64,000 nucleotides of DNA from NCBI GenBank assembly GCA_030610855.1, contig JAUWQY010000003.1:18775-82774 (forward strand). The letters are read 5' to 3'. This document shows, in pieces, positions 35,199 through 45,542 of the stretch. Position 1 is the stretch's first letter. Every line of letters starts with the position of its first letter. The DNA is from Dehalococcoidia bacterium. Lineage in GTDB: Bacteria > Chloroflexota > Dehalococcoidia > GIF9 > AB-539-J10. The notes under the pieces are model-generated. The model searched no databases, was not told the origin of the DNA, and worked only from the letters and a program-made list of their open reading frames with translations. A program made the translations under genes and the position numbers.

Positions 35199-35612
35199 CT
35201 ATTTCGGGGCCTTGGCCCCATACCTGCTGCGACTTCGTTTGCGATTGGCTACTCCTTCAGTGTCCAGAGTGCCACGGATAATGTGATAGCGGATACCGGG
35301 CACATCCTTGACCCTGCCGCCACGAAGCAAGACTACCGAGTGCTCTTGCAGATTATGTCCTTCACCGGGAATATAGGCAGTCACTTCCATGCCGTTGGTC
35401 AGCCGGACACGGGCAACTTTACGCAGAGCCGAGTTAGGTTTCTTGGGTGTAACCGTCTTGACCAGGATACATACTCCTCTTTTTTGAGGCGCCCCTTGAC
35501 CCCAGGTAACTCTTGCTTTCATCGTATTTCGGACGTAATGCAATGCTGGGACATCGCTTTTCTTTCTCAGCTTCTGTCTGCCTTTCCGAACAAGTTGATT
35601 CACTGTTGGCAT
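35199..35612 (-). CDS. rpsL: 30S ribosomal protein S12
   Basis: 137 residues and first gene of the operon. The decoding-centre loop [15 protein letters not shown] and [27 protein letters not shown] are normal, with the unmutated streptomycin-sensitive KPNSALRK. Confidence 0.97.
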   Translation of the reverse strand: MPTVNQLVRKGRQKLRKKSDVPALHYVRNTMKARVTWGQGAPQKRGVCILVKTVTPKKPNSALRKVARVRLTNGMEVTAYIPGEGHNLQEHSVVLLRGGRVKDVPGIRYHIIRGTLDTEGVANRKRSRSRYGAKAPK

Positions 35613-35751
35613 TCTTATTCTCCCCTATTTCGGGCAACTGAAAAGCCGCCTGGTTATATGCCGGTCTACTCCAAGAAAAACCTGCTCGGCTTTAGCCAGC
35701 CGGCTTTTGCAGTTCTCTAAGCCCTTACCTTCTAGTAGACGCCAATTCCCC

Positions 35752-35780
35752 AATTTAACACAAGATAATTGGCATGTCAA
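35752..35780 (-). promoter_or_regulatory. promoter of the ribosomal super-operon
   Basis: A perfect minus-strand TTGACA (35775-35780), 17-base spacer and TAAATT (35752-35757). It leaves an approximately 135-base leader before rpsL, in which stem-forming GC-rich segments (near 35680-35705) followed by U-rich sequence (GTTTTTC) might attenuate. No other clear promoter lies within the next 19 kb. Confidence 0.75.
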
Positions 35781-35939
35781 CTACAGTGTCTCAAATCCTG
35801 CCAATTATTGAGAACTGGGCGATTGATGCTTCAGAACTGGAGTGGGGTATTGCCTCATTCTGAGGGAAAATGTGTTAATCTATGTGCCATACTGCGCACC
35901 AGACCTCCGTCTTTGCCCCACGGGGATCGAGTTGAGAGT

Positions 35940-36590
35940 ATGAAGACCTTAGTTCAATGTGATTTCGACGGTACAATCACCGAGGAAGATGCCAGTTTCT
36001 TTATTCTGGATGCCTACGCCGAGGGAGATTGGCGACGATTGCTGCAAGAGTACAGGGAGCGCAGGATATCGGTATGTGGGTTCAATACCGTGGCCTTCTC
36101 CATGGTTAAGGCCGACAAACCTGCGCTGCTTCAGACGCTGAAAGGCAAGGTCAAGGTGCGGGCCGGGTTTCATGAACTGGTGGACTACTGCCTGAGAAAG
36201 GGCTTCAAATTCGTGATCGTGAGCAATGGCCTGGATTTCTACATAGAGGCCGTTCTGAAAGACCTGAGCCTGGAAAACCTCGAAGTCTACTCAGCACAGA
36301 CTTCGTTTCACCCTGAAGGGATGAGAGTTCAGTATGTGGGGCCCGACGGCAGGCGATTAAGGGATGGCTTCAAAGAGGCGTACATCCGGTCATTTCTGAA
36401 GCTGGGGTACAGGGTAATATATATGGGAAACGGCGACTCCGATTTTGCCCCGGCAAGACACGCCCATCACGTCTTTGCCACGGGCGAACTGCAAAAACGT
36501 TGCAGGGAGAACGGCCTGAATTGCAGACCTCTTGAGAGTTTTATTGATGCCGTCAGAGATATGGAAGCGATATCACAGGTCCAGCTCTGA
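35940..36590 (+). CDS. HAD-family phosphatase (MtnX-like)
   Basis: A 216-residue HAD hydrolase. Motif I is DFDGTI (QCDFDGTITEED), motif II the Ser in VIVSNG, and motif IV GNGDSDFAPA. HAD members of this type act on small phosphorylated molecules, and MtnX (2-hydroxy-3-keto-5-methylthiopentenyl-1-phosphate phosphatase) is the nearest that I recall; the substrate is not certain. The start is ATG at 35940; its 3' end overlaps the convergent HD gene by 18 bases. Confidence 0.8.
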   Translation: MKTLVQCDFDGTITEEDASFFILDAYAEGDWRRLLQEYRERRISVCGFNTVAFSMVKADKPALLQTLKGKVKVRAGFHELVDYCLRKGFKFVIVSNGLDFYIEAVLKDLSLENLEVYSAQTSFHPEGMRVQYVGPDGRRLRDGFKEAYIRSFLKLGYRVIYMGNGDSDFAPARHAHHVFATGELQKRCRENGLNCRPLESFIDAVRDMEAISQVQL

Positions 36591-37133
36591 AGCAATTCCC
36601 TGCATCGCTTCGATTCCCAGGCTTATGAACTCTTCCAGCTCCAGTCCGATTTCCCGGCACTCCGCCACTTGTTCTCGGCTAACTCCGGCAGCAAAGCTCT
36701 TTTCTCGAAAGCGCTTCATCACCGATTTGCTCGCCAGTCCGCTCAGTTTGTCGGGGCGAACCAATGCGGCAGCAGTAATGAGTCCGCTGAGTGGGTCAGC
36801 GCAAAAGAGGGCCTTATCCAACTCGGTTTCCCGAGAAACATCGTGAGCTTCGTTATGGCACAGAACTGCATGGGTCATAGTCTCATTGGCCCCCAGTTCC
36901 CGTGCTATGTCAGCACCCAATATGCTATGGCTGCTCATATCATGCTTAACCAATTCTACGTCTATGTCGTGAACGAGACCGGTAAGCCCCCACTCTTCTT
37001 CGTCCTTCCCGAGCTTTCTGGCCAGGATGCGCATGATCGCCTCGGTGGCCAGCATATGCTTTATCATATTCCTATCATGGACATTCTCGTAGATGGAATC
37101 AAGAATCCTTTCCCTGTCGAGTTCAGAGCTCAT
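36573..37133 (-). CDS. HD-domain hydrolase
   Basis: A 186-residue HD protein with His in [13 protein letters not shown], the HD pair in [13 protein letters not shown], and later HNEAHD. Such HDIG-type proteins hydrolyse nucleotides or phosphoesters. Its ATG overlaps the uvrA stop by 4 bases, so it is translated from the uvrA mRNA. Confidence 0.8.
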   Translation of the reverse strand: MSSELDRERILDSIYENVHDRNMIKHMLATEAIMRILARKLGKDEEEWGLTGLVHDIDVELVKHDMSSHSILGADIARELGANETMTHAVLCHNEAHDVSRETELDKALFCADPLSGLITAAALVRPDKLSGLASKSVMKRFREKSFAAGVSREQVAECREIGLELEEFISLGIEAMQGIASELDL

Positions 37134-39985
37134 ACCAATGCCTTCTCCCGCTGCCTCAATAATATACCACGTAGATACCGCCCTGTGGAAGAGGCGTCGT
37201 TTTCTGCCAATTGCTCAGGCGTCCCGGCAGCCACAAGATCGCCACCTTCATCGCCGGCACCAGGACCAAGGTCGATAACCCAGTCGGCGTTCTTTATCAC
37301 ATCGAGATGGTGCTCAATGACAACTACCGTGTTCCCATGGTCCACGAGGCGCTGCAGCACTGTCAGCAGGCAAGCAATATCTGAGAAAGACAGACCGGTA
37401 GTTGGTTCATCCAGTATGTAAAGCGTCTTACCTGTGGAGCGACGTGACAGCTCAGCCGCCAGTTTTATTCGCTGGGCTTCTCCCCCGGAAAGGGTCGGCG
37501 CTGGCTGCCCCAGGCGAATATACCCCAGGCCTACGTCTCGCAGGGTCTCGAGCTTGTTCCTCACTTTGGGGAAATGGTCAAAGAAGAGCAAAGCTTCGTC
37601 CACCGTCATATCGAGGATTTCGGCGATGTTCTCTCCCTTGAAGTGGATCTCCAGCGCTTCGCGGTTGTACCTTTTCCCTTTGCATACCTCGCAAGGAACG
37701 GTGACATTGGCCAGGAACTGCATCTCTATCTGCACGTAGCCCGCTCCCTGACAGGCTTCGCACCTTCCCCCTCTCACGTTGAAGGAGAAGCGTCCCTGGA
37801 GATAACCGCGCATTCTGGCTTCGGGAACAGCGGCGAAAAGCTCACGAATAGGAGTAAATGTTCCCGTATAAGTAGCTGCATTACTCCGCGGTGTGCGACC
37901 AATCGGTGACTGGTCAATGTTGACCACCTTATCAATGTGCTCGACGCCCACGATATCGTCGCATTCGCCGGGCCTTTCCTTGGCTCGATATAGGAGGCGT
38001 GCCAGCCTCCTATACAGGACCTCGTTGATGAGAGAGCTTTTGCCGCTTCCAGAGACGCCGGTAATGCACACGAACTTGCCGAGCGGGATGTGGCCGTCGA
38101 TGTTCTTCAGGTTATTTTCCCTGGCACCTTTGATTACCAGTTCTCTTCCTGAACCCGGGCGACGCTCGTGCGGCAGGGGGATTTGCTTGATCCCGCTGAG
38201 GTACTGGCCCGTTACTGAGTGAGGACAGCTCATCACATCTTGCAGTGTCCCTGTGGCGACAACTTGTCCCCCGTGTCTACCGGCCCCGGGCCCCATATCG
38301 ATAACGTGGTCAGCGGCTCTCATTACAGCTTCATCGTGCTCGACGATGATTATGGTGTTGTCCAGGTCTCTCAGGTGCTTCAGCGTTGTTATGAGCCGGG
38401 AGCCGTCGGCAGGGTGCAAGCCCACCGTGGGCTCGTCACAAATGTAAAGAACGCCGGTCAGCCCACTGCCAATCTGGGTAGCCAGGCGGATTCTCTGAGC
38501 CTCACCACCGCTCAATGTTGCCGAAGGGCGGTCCAGAGTTAGATAGCCCAGACCTATATCTTTCAGAAAGCCCAACCGCGCATGAATCTCTCTGATGATC
38601 TGCTTAGCTATTGTGAGTTCGCGAGGACTGATCTCATCGCCCAGTTGTGCCGCCCAGTTCAGAGCCCTCGTAACGGGTAGCGTGGTAACATCCATTATAC
38701 TCTTGCCCGTAATAGTGACGGCCAGGGATTCCGGTTTCAGCCTCTTACTCCGGCAGACAGAGCAAGGATTGGATCCCATATAGCGCTCAATATCGGTCCT
38801 GATGCTATCGGACTCCGTCTCCCGGTAGCGGCGTTCCAGGCGTGGTATGACACCTTCGAAATTGGCGTAGTACTGCCGCAGTCTGCCATGGCGGTCCTCA
38901 TATGTGACGGGAAATGGTTCACCCCCATCCCCATATAGAATAATATGCAGGAATTCCTCGCTCAGTTCCGTGATCGGCGTGGTTAGAGAAAAACCGTGGC
39001 GGCCACTCAGCGACCGCAGCATGCTATCGTACCAGGGTTTGAGTTGCCCGTTTGTGGTCCAGGGTTGGATAGCTCCTTCAGCGAGGCTCAGTCTCCTGTC
39101 AGGGACGACCAGGTTAGGGTCGATTTCCAGGTTGTATCCCAGTCCCGTGCAGGCAGGGCAAGCTCCGTAAGGGCTGTTAAAACTGAAGGTTCTGGGAGCT
39201 ATTTCTCCCAGGCTTATACCGCAGTAGACGCAGGCAAAATGCTCCGAGAACAGCGATTCCTCGCCATCAAGGACTTTGATGAGCACTACGCCCGACCCCA
39301 GTTTCAGTGCTGTCTCAACAGAGTCGGCAAGCCGGGCGGCGCTCTCACCTTTCTCCATCTGTAGTCTATCGACCACCACTTCCACGGTGTGCTTCTTGTT
39401 CTTATCTAACTGCAACTCCTCAGACAGGTCATAGATTTGTCCGTCGACTCGAGCCCTGACGAACCCTGCCTTCTGCAAATCCTTGAATATTGTCTGATGT
39501 TCGCCTTTGCGGTCTCTGACCAGAGGCGCCAAGATCATGATGCGACTGCCTTCGGGAATCTCCTGAACGGAGTCGACGATCTGCTGCACTGTCTGCTGTG
39601 AGATCGCCCTTCCGCATTCAGGGCAATGCGGGTGTCCGGTGCGGGCGAAGAGAAGCCGCAAATAGTCGTATATCTCGGTCAGGGTGCCTACAGTAGACCT
39701 CGGGTTATGAGACGGTCCTTTCTGGTCAATGGATATGGCCGGACTGAGCCCTTCAATGTAATCGACGTCCGGCTTCTCCATCTGCCCGAGGAACTGGCGG
39801 GCATAGGCAGAAAGGGACTCCATGTAACGGCGCTGCCCCTCGGCATATATGGTATCGAAAGCCAGAGAACTCTTTCCTGAGCCGGAAACGCCGGTGATAA
39901 CCACCAGTTTGTTCCGGGGGATGACGACGTCTATATTCTTAAGGTTGTGTTCTCTGGCGCCCTTAACAGATATGACATCCGGCAT
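37130..39985 (-). CDS. uvrA: excinuclease ABC subunit A
   Basis: A 951-residue nucleotide-excision repair ATPase that finds DNA damage and loads UvrB. Two ABC modules are seen: Walker [10 protein letters not shown] in each half, two ABC signatures (LSGGEAQRI) and D-loops ([13 protein letters not shown]). Zinc modules are [16 protein letters not shown]...CPACTG and CEACQGAG...CEVCKG. Start set at [19 protein letters not shown]. Confidence 0.97.
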   Translation of the reverse strand: MPDVISVKGAREHNLKNIDVVIPRNKLVVITGVSGSGKSSLAFDTIYAEGQRRYMESLSAYARQFLGQMEKPDVDYIEGLSPAISIDQKGPSHNPRSTVGTLTEIYDYLRLLFARTGHPHCPECGRAISQQTVQQIVDSVQEIPEGSRIMILAPLVRDRKGEHQTIFKDLQKAGFVRARVDGQIYDLSEELQLDKNKKHTVEVVVDRLQMEKGESAARLADSVETALKLGSGVVLIKVLDGEESLFSEHFACVYCGISLGEIAPRTFSFNSPYGACPACTGLGYNLEIDPNLVVPDRRLSLAEGAIQPWTTNGQLKPWYDSMLRSLSGRHGFSLTTPITELSEEFLHIILYGDGGEPFPVTYEDRHGRLRQYYANFEGVIPRLERRYRETESDSIRTDIERYMGSNPCSVCRSKRLKPESLAVTITGKSIMDVTTLPVTRALNWAAQLGDEISPRELTIAKQIIREIHARLGFLKDIGLGYLTLDRPSATLSGGEAQRIRLATQIGSGLTGVLYICDEPTVGLHPADGSRLITTLKHLRDLDNTIIIVEHDEAVMRAADHVIDMGPGAGRHGGQVVATGTLQDVMSCPHSVTGQYLSGIKQIPLPHERRPGSGRELVIKGARENNLKNIDGHIPLGKFVCITGVSGSGKSSLINEVLYRRLARLLYRAKERPGECDDIVGVEHIDKVVNIDQSPIGRTPRSNAATYTGTFTPIRELFAAVPEARMRGYLQGRFSFNVRGGRCEACQGAGYVQIEMQFLANVTVPCEVCKGKRYNREALEIHFKGENIAEILDMTVDEALLFFDHFPKVRNKLETLRDVGLGYIRLGQPAPTLSGGEAQRIKLAAELSRRSTGKTLYILDEPTTGLSFSDIACLLTVLQRLVDHGNTVVVIEHHLDVIKNADWVIDLGPGAGDEGGDLVAAGTPEQLAENDASSTGRYLRGILLRQREKALV

Positions 39986-40021
39986 GGTTCCTATTGTAAC
40001 ACTGGCACGCGTGCTTCTCAA

Positions 40022-40197
40022 AGGGGAATCGACGAGATTGTCCGGCCACGCGAATCGCTATTGTGAGCCCCGACCTGGCGGGGCATGGCAATCCAATACA
40101 ACGTCCCGAGACTGCCTCGGCTGGCTAGGCCAGCCTCGCAATGACAGGGTGAGAGTGTCATTGCGAGCACCTGAAAGGTGCGCGGCAATCTCTTCGG
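40022..40197. repeat. intergenic region with inverted GTCATTGCGAG repeats
   Basis: The 12-bp arms CTCGCAATGACA (40135-40146) and TGTCATTGCGAG (40156-40167) form a 9-base-loop hairpin. The short stems GGCTGG/CCAGCC (about 40120-40135), GCACCT/AGGTGC (40167-40181) and GCCCCG/CGGGGC (about 40067-40084) surround it. This is the kind of dispersed palindromic element that also shows up near 16.7 and 63.77 kb. It separates uvrA and hppA. Confidence 0.6.
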
Positions 40198-42303
40198 CTA
40201 AATCAGGCCTTCAAAATGCGTCAGTACCGGGGCCAGCATGAGCGCGATCACGGACATCAGCTTGAGCATTATGTTCAACGACGGTCCGGCAGTATCCTTC
40301 ATGGGATCGCCCACTGTATCCCCACAGACACTGGCTTTATGAGCCGCTGAGCCCTTGCCGCCGAATTTCCCCGCCTCAATCCATTTCTTGGCATTGTCCC
40401 ACGCGCCACCGGCGTTGTTCAGTGTGACGGCAAGTATAAAACCGGTAACCAGCGCGCCGATAAGAAAGCCGGCGAGGGCGTATTTGCCCAGAACTATTCC
40501 TACAATCACGGGCGCGATTATCGCCATTAGAGAAGGAAGCAGCATTTGCCTCAATGCTATTCTGGTGGCAATATCCACGCACTTGCCGTATTCGGGCCTG
40601 ACCGTCCCCTCCATCAAGCCCTTTATCTCGCGCCACTGCCGGCGGACTTCATCTATGATTGCCGCCGTGGTTACACCCACTGCCTTCATGGTCATGGCAC
40701 AGAAGACGGGAGGCATAAGGGCGCCTAGAAACAAGCCGACGATAACAGGCACACTTAACAGGCTCAGTGCCGGAGGCAGTATCAACTCGCCCGCGGATGA
40801 GACTGTCACTATGCCGACAGCCATAGAGAAGGCCAGAATCAAGCCCAGTGAGTTCATGGCAGCAGCACCGATGGCGAATCCCTTACCTGTGGCTGCCGTC
40901 GTATTGCCCAGAGAATCTAAAGCATCGGTCCGCTCGCGCACCTCGTCCGGCAATCCCGCCTGGGTCGCTATACCTCCGGCGTTGTCAGCTATAGGTCCGT
41001 AAGCGTCGGTAGCCAGCGTCACGCCCAGGGTAGACAACATGCCGACACAGGCCAGGGCCACACCGTAAAAACTGCCGAACTGGAAGGCTACGGCAATCGC
41101 TGTGGCTATCAAGAGCACCGGTGGCCATGTGCTCATCAGGCCGGTGGCAAAGCCTCGAATTACGGTAGCACCGGCACCGGTAGTGGAGGCTTCGGAGATT
41201 TCTTGCGTTGGCTTGAAGGCGTAAGAGGTGAAGTAGTTCGTGCTTTCCCCTATCAAGGCACCGGCTACAAGGCCGGCGAGCATGGCCCAGAAGAGACCCA
41301 GACTGGCATCCATGAAATGAATCACGAGAAAGCCAAAGACTGCTGCCAGTATCGTGGCGCCAAGAGTGCCACGGCGCAAAGCGCCCAGGAGGGCCGCCAT
41401 TTCCACTTTCTCTCCTATTCTGACCAGGAAACAGCCGATCACGGAGGCCAGAATCCCCCCCGCCATGATTAGAAGAGGCAGCCACCAGGCACGTTGCAGG
41501 GCAACCTGCTCTGACACTGCCGGACTGGGAAACAGTATTCCCTTAACCCACGGCGCTACCATAACGCCAACGGTGGTGAGCGCCATGGTGGCAATAATGG
41601 TTTGCACATAGGATTCAAAGAGGTCGCCGCCCATGCCGCACACATCGCCGACGTTATCGCCCACATTGTCAGCTATGACGGCCGCATTCCTGGGGTCGTC
41701 CTCCGGTATCCCGGCCTCCACCTTGCCCACCAGATCGGAACCGGCATCCGCCCCTTTAGTGAAGATCCCGCCGCCGACCCTGGCAAAAAGAGCTACCAGT
41801 GAAGCACCGGTGCCGTAGGCGGGAATGATAAACAGGAATTGGAAGTCAGGGAGATCATGCCACACGAAGTAGAGTATGGATAACCCTATGAGACCCACGC
41901 TCACCACTGTCAGTCCCATAACTGCCCCGCCCCTGAACGAAACCCTCAGTCCCTGGTTGAGGCTCTTCTGTGCTGCGGCGCAAGTCCGGCCATTGGTCCT
42001 GAGCGCCATATTCATGCCGGCATATCCGGCACCCATAGAGCATATGGCGCCAAAGATGAACGCTACCGATACTCTCCAGCCCAAAGCCGGGACAACTGCC
42101 AGAACAACGGCTATTACGGCCACCACAATGCCTAATGTGCGATACTCCCTGTGGATAAAGGCAAGCCCCCCCTCTTTGATGGCACCAGAGATCTCCTTAA
42201 TCCTCTCCGACCCCGGGTCCTGGCGCAGAACGTAGCGTGCGAAGTATGCGACCACACCTGCACTCACAAGCCCCGCGATTATACAGATCCAGACTAAGTC
42301 CAT
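40198..42303 (-). CDS. hppA: membrane pyrophosphatase, K+-dependent type
   Basis: A 701-residue integral membrane ion-pumping pyrophosphatase with about 16 helices. Substrate motifs are GADAGSDLVGKVEAGIPEDDPRNAAVIADNVGDNVGDVCGMGGDLFESYV and VCGDTVGDPMKDTAGPSLNI. The motif GNTTAATGKGFAIG carries Ala where K+-independent enzymes have Lys, so it should need K+. K+-dependent enzymes pump either Na+ or H+, and I cannot tell which here. It lets the cell recover energy from pyrophosphate. Confidence 0.93.
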   Translation of the reverse strand: MDLVWICIIAGLVSAGVVAYFARYVLRQDPGSERIKEISGAIKEGGLAFIHREYRTLGIVVAVIAVVLAVVPALGWRVSVAFIFGAICSMGAGYAGMNMALRTNGRTCAAAQKSLNQGLRVSFRGGAVMGLTVVSVGLIGLSILYFVWHDLPDFQFLFIIPAYGTGASLVALFARVGGGIFTKGADAGSDLVGKVEAGIPEDDPRNAAVIADNVGDNVGDVCGMGGDLFESYVQTIIATMALTTVGVMVAPWVKGILFPSPAVSEQVALQRAWWLPLLIMAGGILASVIGCFLVRIGEKVEMAALLGALRRGTLGATILAAVFGFLVIHFMDASLGLFWAMLAGLVAGALIGESTNYFTSYAFKPTQEISEASTTGAGATVIRGFATGLMSTWPPVLLIATAIAVAFQFGSFYGVALACVGMLSTLGVTLATDAYGPIADNAGGIATQAGLPDEVRERTDALDSLGNTTAATGKGFAIGAAAMNSLGLILAFSMAVGIVTVSSAGELILPPALSLLSVPVIVGLFLGALMPPVFCAMTMKAVGVTTAAIIDEVRRQWREIKGLMEGTVRPEYGKCVDIATRIALRQMLLPSLMAIIAPVIVGIVLGKYALAGFLIGALVTGFILAVTLNNAGGAWDNAKKWIEAGKFGGKGSAAHKASVCGDTVGDPMKDTAGPSLNIMLKLMSVIALMLAPVLTHFEGLI

Positions 42304-42438
42304 AGCTCTCCTTCCTATGCGGGCATAGAATTAGGGCACTCAAGTAGAGTCCGGGTGCCCCTGTTTCGGTCTGCCGCAATATGCATGCTGGAGGTCTAAG
42401 TGTAATACAGAAGGCTCTACCCGTCAACGAAAGCGTTA

Positions 42439-42468
42439 TTGACCCCTGGTCGGGGTGCGATGTAAAAT
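42439..42468 (+). promoter_or_regulatory. promoter for the acyl-CoA dehydrogenase operon
   Basis: TTGACC (42439-42444) and TAAAAT (42463-42468, with TG just before) are 18 bases apart, about 145 bases before the gene. The rest of 42304-42610 has no gene; a 6-bp stem GGGCAC/GTGCCC at 42334-42360 lies in the hppA leader. Confidence 0.55.
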
Positions 42469-42610
42469 CAGGCGTGAAAGTGAAGAGAGACAGCCCGAAG
42501 CTCGCGGTAGACTTCAGGAAGCAACGGTCGGAAGATGCCGGAGATAATCAATGGTGGTTGGTTGTCCTCCTGCGAGTGTCGGTTCCTAGATAGCTGATAA
42601 AGGAGGCGAA

Positions 42611-43753
42611 ATGGATTTTGGATTCACCGAGGAACAGAAGATGTTCCAGACGATGGTGCGGGATTTCTGTGCCCGCGAAATCGAACCCTACGCTGCCAAA
42701 TGGGATGAGACCGACAAGTTCCCACACGAGACTTACAGGAGAATGGCCGAGGCAGGGCTATGCGGTGTTCACTTCCCTGAGAAATATGGAGGAAGCGGCG
42801 ATGAGGTAACCTTCACTATAGCCAGCGAGGAGATTTCGCGCGCCTCTGCCGGGTTGGGTGTGGCATATCTTGTCAGCCTCGGCCTGGGCATGTATCCCGT
42901 GGTCATGCACGGAAGTGAGCAGCACAAGAGTCACTACATTCCCCGTGTAATCAACGGGTCGGTAGTGGCTTTCGGCTTGACAGAGGCCATGGCCGGCAGT
43001 GATGTTGCTGCTCTGGAGACCAAATATGGCCGGCAGGGAGATTACTATGTGCTTAACGGCACCAAGATTTTCATAAGCAATGCTGCTGAAGCCGATTTCG
43101 TAACTACCTTTGCTACCAAAGACAAATCCCTGGGCTACCGCGGCATCAGTGCCTTCGTCGTAGATAAAGGTGCTAAAGGCTTCTCCGTAGGCAAGATAGA
43201 GAAGAAGATGGGACTGCACCCCGCTTCGGTAGCTGAGCTTATCTTCGACGATTGTAAGATACCCGTCGCCAACATGCTGGGCGAGGAGGGGAGAGGCTTC
43301 AAGATAGCTCTGGAAGGCATAGACGCCAGCAGGGTCAGCATAGCCTCTCAGGCGCTGGGGATTGCTCAAGCTGCCTATGATGCGGCCGTGGCCTATGCTA
43401 AGGAAAGGAAGCAGTTCGGTGCCGAACTCGCGCGCCTGCAAGCAATCCAGTGGATGATTGCCGATATGGCTACGGAGATAGACGCGGCGCGGTTGCTGAC
43501 CTACAGGGCTGCCTGGCTAACCAAGAAAGAAGGGCACGCTCCTCCCAAGGAAGCAGCAATGGCCAAGCTTTTTGCCTCTGAGGCGGCTCACAGGGTCTGC
43601 CACAAAGCTGTTCAGATATTCGGCGGCTATGGCTATACCAGGGACTTTCCCGTCGAGCGCTACTACCGTGACCAGAGAATAACCGAGATTTACGAAGGGA
43701 CATCGGAGATGCAGAGGTGGACGATTGCCCGCCAGGTGTTGGGCACAAAGTAG
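42611..43753 (+). CDS. acyl-CoA dehydrogenase
   Basis: A 380-residue FAD flavoprotein that makes the 2,3-double bond of an acyl-CoA and passes electrons to ETF. It has FGLTEAMAGSD (FAD and substrate loop), the RKQFG motif (ERKQFGAELARLQAIQ), and the catalytic Glu in ITEIYEGTSEMQR. That Glu position fits short-chain enzymes (butyryl-, isobutyryl-). It precedes the mutase large subunit by 14 bases, so the two share an operon and probably a C4 substrate pool. Confidence 0.92.
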   Translation: MDFGFTEEQKMFQTMVRDFCAREIEPYAAKWDETDKFPHETYRRMAEAGLCGVHFPEKYGGSGDEVTFTIASEEISRASAGLGVAYLVSLGLGMYPVVMHGSEQHKSHYIPRVINGSVVAFGLTEAMAGSDVAALETKYGRQGDYYVLNGTKIFISNAAEADFVTTFATKDKSLGYRGISAFVVDKGAKGFSVGKIEKKMGLHPASVAELIFDDCKIPVANMLGEEGRGFKIALEGIDASRVSIASQALGIAQAAYDAAVAYAKERKQFGAELARLQAIQWMIADMATEIDAARLLTYRAAWLTKKEGHAPPKEAAMAKLFASEAAHRVCHKAVQIFGGYGYTRDFPVERYYRDQRITEIYEGTSEMQRWTIARQVLGTK

Positions 43754-43767
43754 AGGAGTTGACGACC

Positions 43768-45447
43768 ATGTTTACGGAGAAAACTCTGCAAGAGGTGCGG
43801 GAGGGTAAGAAGCGGTGGGAGAAAGAAGTAGAGAAGGCTAGACGGCAGAAGCCTGAGAGGAAACAACGGTTCTCCACCGGTTCCGATTCTGAGATAAAGG
43901 GGATTTACACCCCGGACGATATCAAGGAGCTTGATTTTGCCAGAGATATTGGCTATCCCGGTATCTTCCCGTTTACCAGGGGATGCCAGCCCACAATGTA
44001 CCGGGGACGAGAGTGGACTTTCCGCATGTTTTCCGGAATGGGCAGTGCCGAGGATACTAACAGAAGATGGCATCACCTGCTTAAGGAAGGCGAGACGGGG
44101 CTGAGCACTGCCTTCGACTTCCCGACGCTGATGGGGTACGATACCGATTCGCCTCGAGCCCGCGGTGAATGTGGGAGATGCGGCGTGGCGATCGACACTC
44201 TCAGGGATTTCGAGATTCTGACTCACGGCATTCCCCTGGACGGTGTCACTACCTCTATGACCATTAATCCCCCTGCCCTCGTACTATGGGCAATGTACCT
44301 GGGTGTTGCCGACAAATCGGGCATAAACTGGGATAGAATCGGGGGCACGATTCAGAACGATATGCTAAAGGAATTCATCGCCCAGAAGACGTTCATGCTC
44401 CCGCCTGAGCCGTCGATCAGACTGATAAGCGACGCCGTCGAGTTCGGCACCGAGCATGTTCCCCTGTGGAATACCATAAGCATCAGCGGCTACCACATTC
44501 GGGAGGCAGGCTCCACCGCTATCCAGGAGTTGGCTTTTACCCTGGCCGACGGGATAGCCTATGTCCAGGACGTCATCGAAAGAAAGAAGCTGGATGTTGA
44601 CTCTTTTGCCCCTCGTCTTTCCTTCTTCTTCAACTCTCATCTCGATTTCTTTGAGGAGATTGCCAAGTTCAGAGCAGCGAGAAGGATGTGGGCCAGGATC
44701 ATGAGAGACAGGTTCAAGGCCAAGAATCCTCGGTCCTGGTGGATGAGGTTCCATACTCAGACGGCAGGTTGTTCTCTAACCGCCCAGCAGCCCTACAATA
44801 ATATTATAAGGACTACCACTGAAGCCCTGGCCGCGGTCCTGGGCGGAACGCAGTCTCTCCACACCAACGCTCTCGATGAGACGCTGGCTCTGCCCTCTGA
44901 ATTCGCCGCCACCATTGCGCTGCGCACCCAGCAAGTTATCGCCGATGAAATAGGCGTCACCAACGCCATCGACCCCCTGGCGGGCTCCTATTTTGTGGAG
45001 TCGTTGACGAGTCAGCTAGAGGAGAAGGCCTGGGAGTACATCAACAAGATAGATGACATGGGCGGCATGCTTGCTGCCATTGACAGAGGTTTCCCCCAAA
45101 TGGAGATTGCCGATGCGGCCTATCATTATCAGAAGCAGATAGATGACGCAGAGAAGGTCGTGGTCGGGGTGAACAAATATGTTACTAAGAAAGAGGCTCC
45201 TGCCGAGATACTGAAGGTTGATGAAGGGGTTGAGGAAAGGCAGAGTGCCCGGCTGAAGGAAGTAAAAGCGGCGAGGGATAACCGCAAGGTGGCTCAAATC
45301 CTGAGCGACCTTCGCGCTGCTTCCAGGACGGACAAGAACCTGATGCCTTACGTGATAGCGGCGGTCAAGGAGTACGCTACTGAGCAGGAGATCTGTGATG
45401 TGTGGAGAGACATCTTCGGGGTGTATCGAGACCCGGGATACTATTAG
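43768..45447 (+). CDS. B12-dependent acyl-CoA mutase large subunit (isobutyryl-CoA-mutase-like)
   Basis: A 559-residue TIM-barrel subunit lacking a B12 domain, which is supplied by the small subunit at 45543. Start set at MFTEKTLQEVREGKKRW. It has the family blocks TMYRGREWTFRMFSGMGSAEDTN and GGTIQNDMLKEFIAQKTFMLPPEPS. The residue aligned with Tyr89 of Propionibacterium methylmalonyl-CoA mutase is Phe, and that aligned with Arg207, which binds the methylmalonyl carboxylate, is Gln; position 116 is Ala. Phe, Ala and Gln are the residues of isobutyryl-CoA mutase. 2-Hydroxyisobutyryl-CoA mutase has Ile and Asp instead. I therefore expect a non-carboxylated C4 substrate (isobutyryl/n-butyryl-CoA), though pivalyl-CoA is not excluded. 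Confidence 0.85.
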   Translation: MFTEKTLQEVREGKKRWEKEVEKARRQKPERKQRFSTGSDSEIKGIYTPDDIKELDFARDIGYPGIFPFTRGCQPTMYRGREWTFRMFSGMGSAEDTNRRWHHLLKEGETGLSTAFDFPTLMGYDTDSPRARGECGRCGVAIDTLRDFEILTHGIPLDGVTTSMTINPPALVLWAMYLGVADKSGINWDRIGGTIQNDMLKEFIAQKTFMLPPEPSIRLISDAVEFGTEHVPLWNTISISGYHIREAGSTAIQELAFTLADGIAYVQDVIERKKLDVDSFAPRLSFFFNSHLDFFEEIAKFRAARRMWARIMRDRFKAKNPRSWWMRFHTQTAGCSLTAQQPYNNIIRTTTEALAAVLGGTQSLHTNALDETLALPSEFAATIALRTQQVIADEIGVTNAIDPLAGSYFVESLTSQLEEKAWEYINKIDDMGGMLAAIDRGFPQMEIADAAYHYQKQIDDAEKVVVGVNKYVTKKEAPAEILKVDEGVEERQSARLKEVKAARDNRKVAQILSDLRAASRTDKNLMPYVIAAVKEYATEQEICDVWRDIFGVYRDPGYY

Positions 45448-45466
45448 ATCTTAGCTCAAATGGCTT

Positions 45467-45489
45467 CCCTCTCCCACGACGGGAGAGGG
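45467..45489 (+). repeat. short dispersed CCCTCTCCC inverted repeat
   Basis: CCCTCTCCC (45467-45475) and GGGAGAGGG (45481-45489) form a 9-bp stem with 5-base loop between the mutase subunits. It lacks a U-tail; such elements are common between genes of GC-rich bacteria and probably do not stop transcription. Confidence 0.5.
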
Positions 45490-45542
45490 CGAGGTCAGGA
45501 CGCGATTAACAGAAAGGGCGACTAAGCGAAGGTGAAGACATT

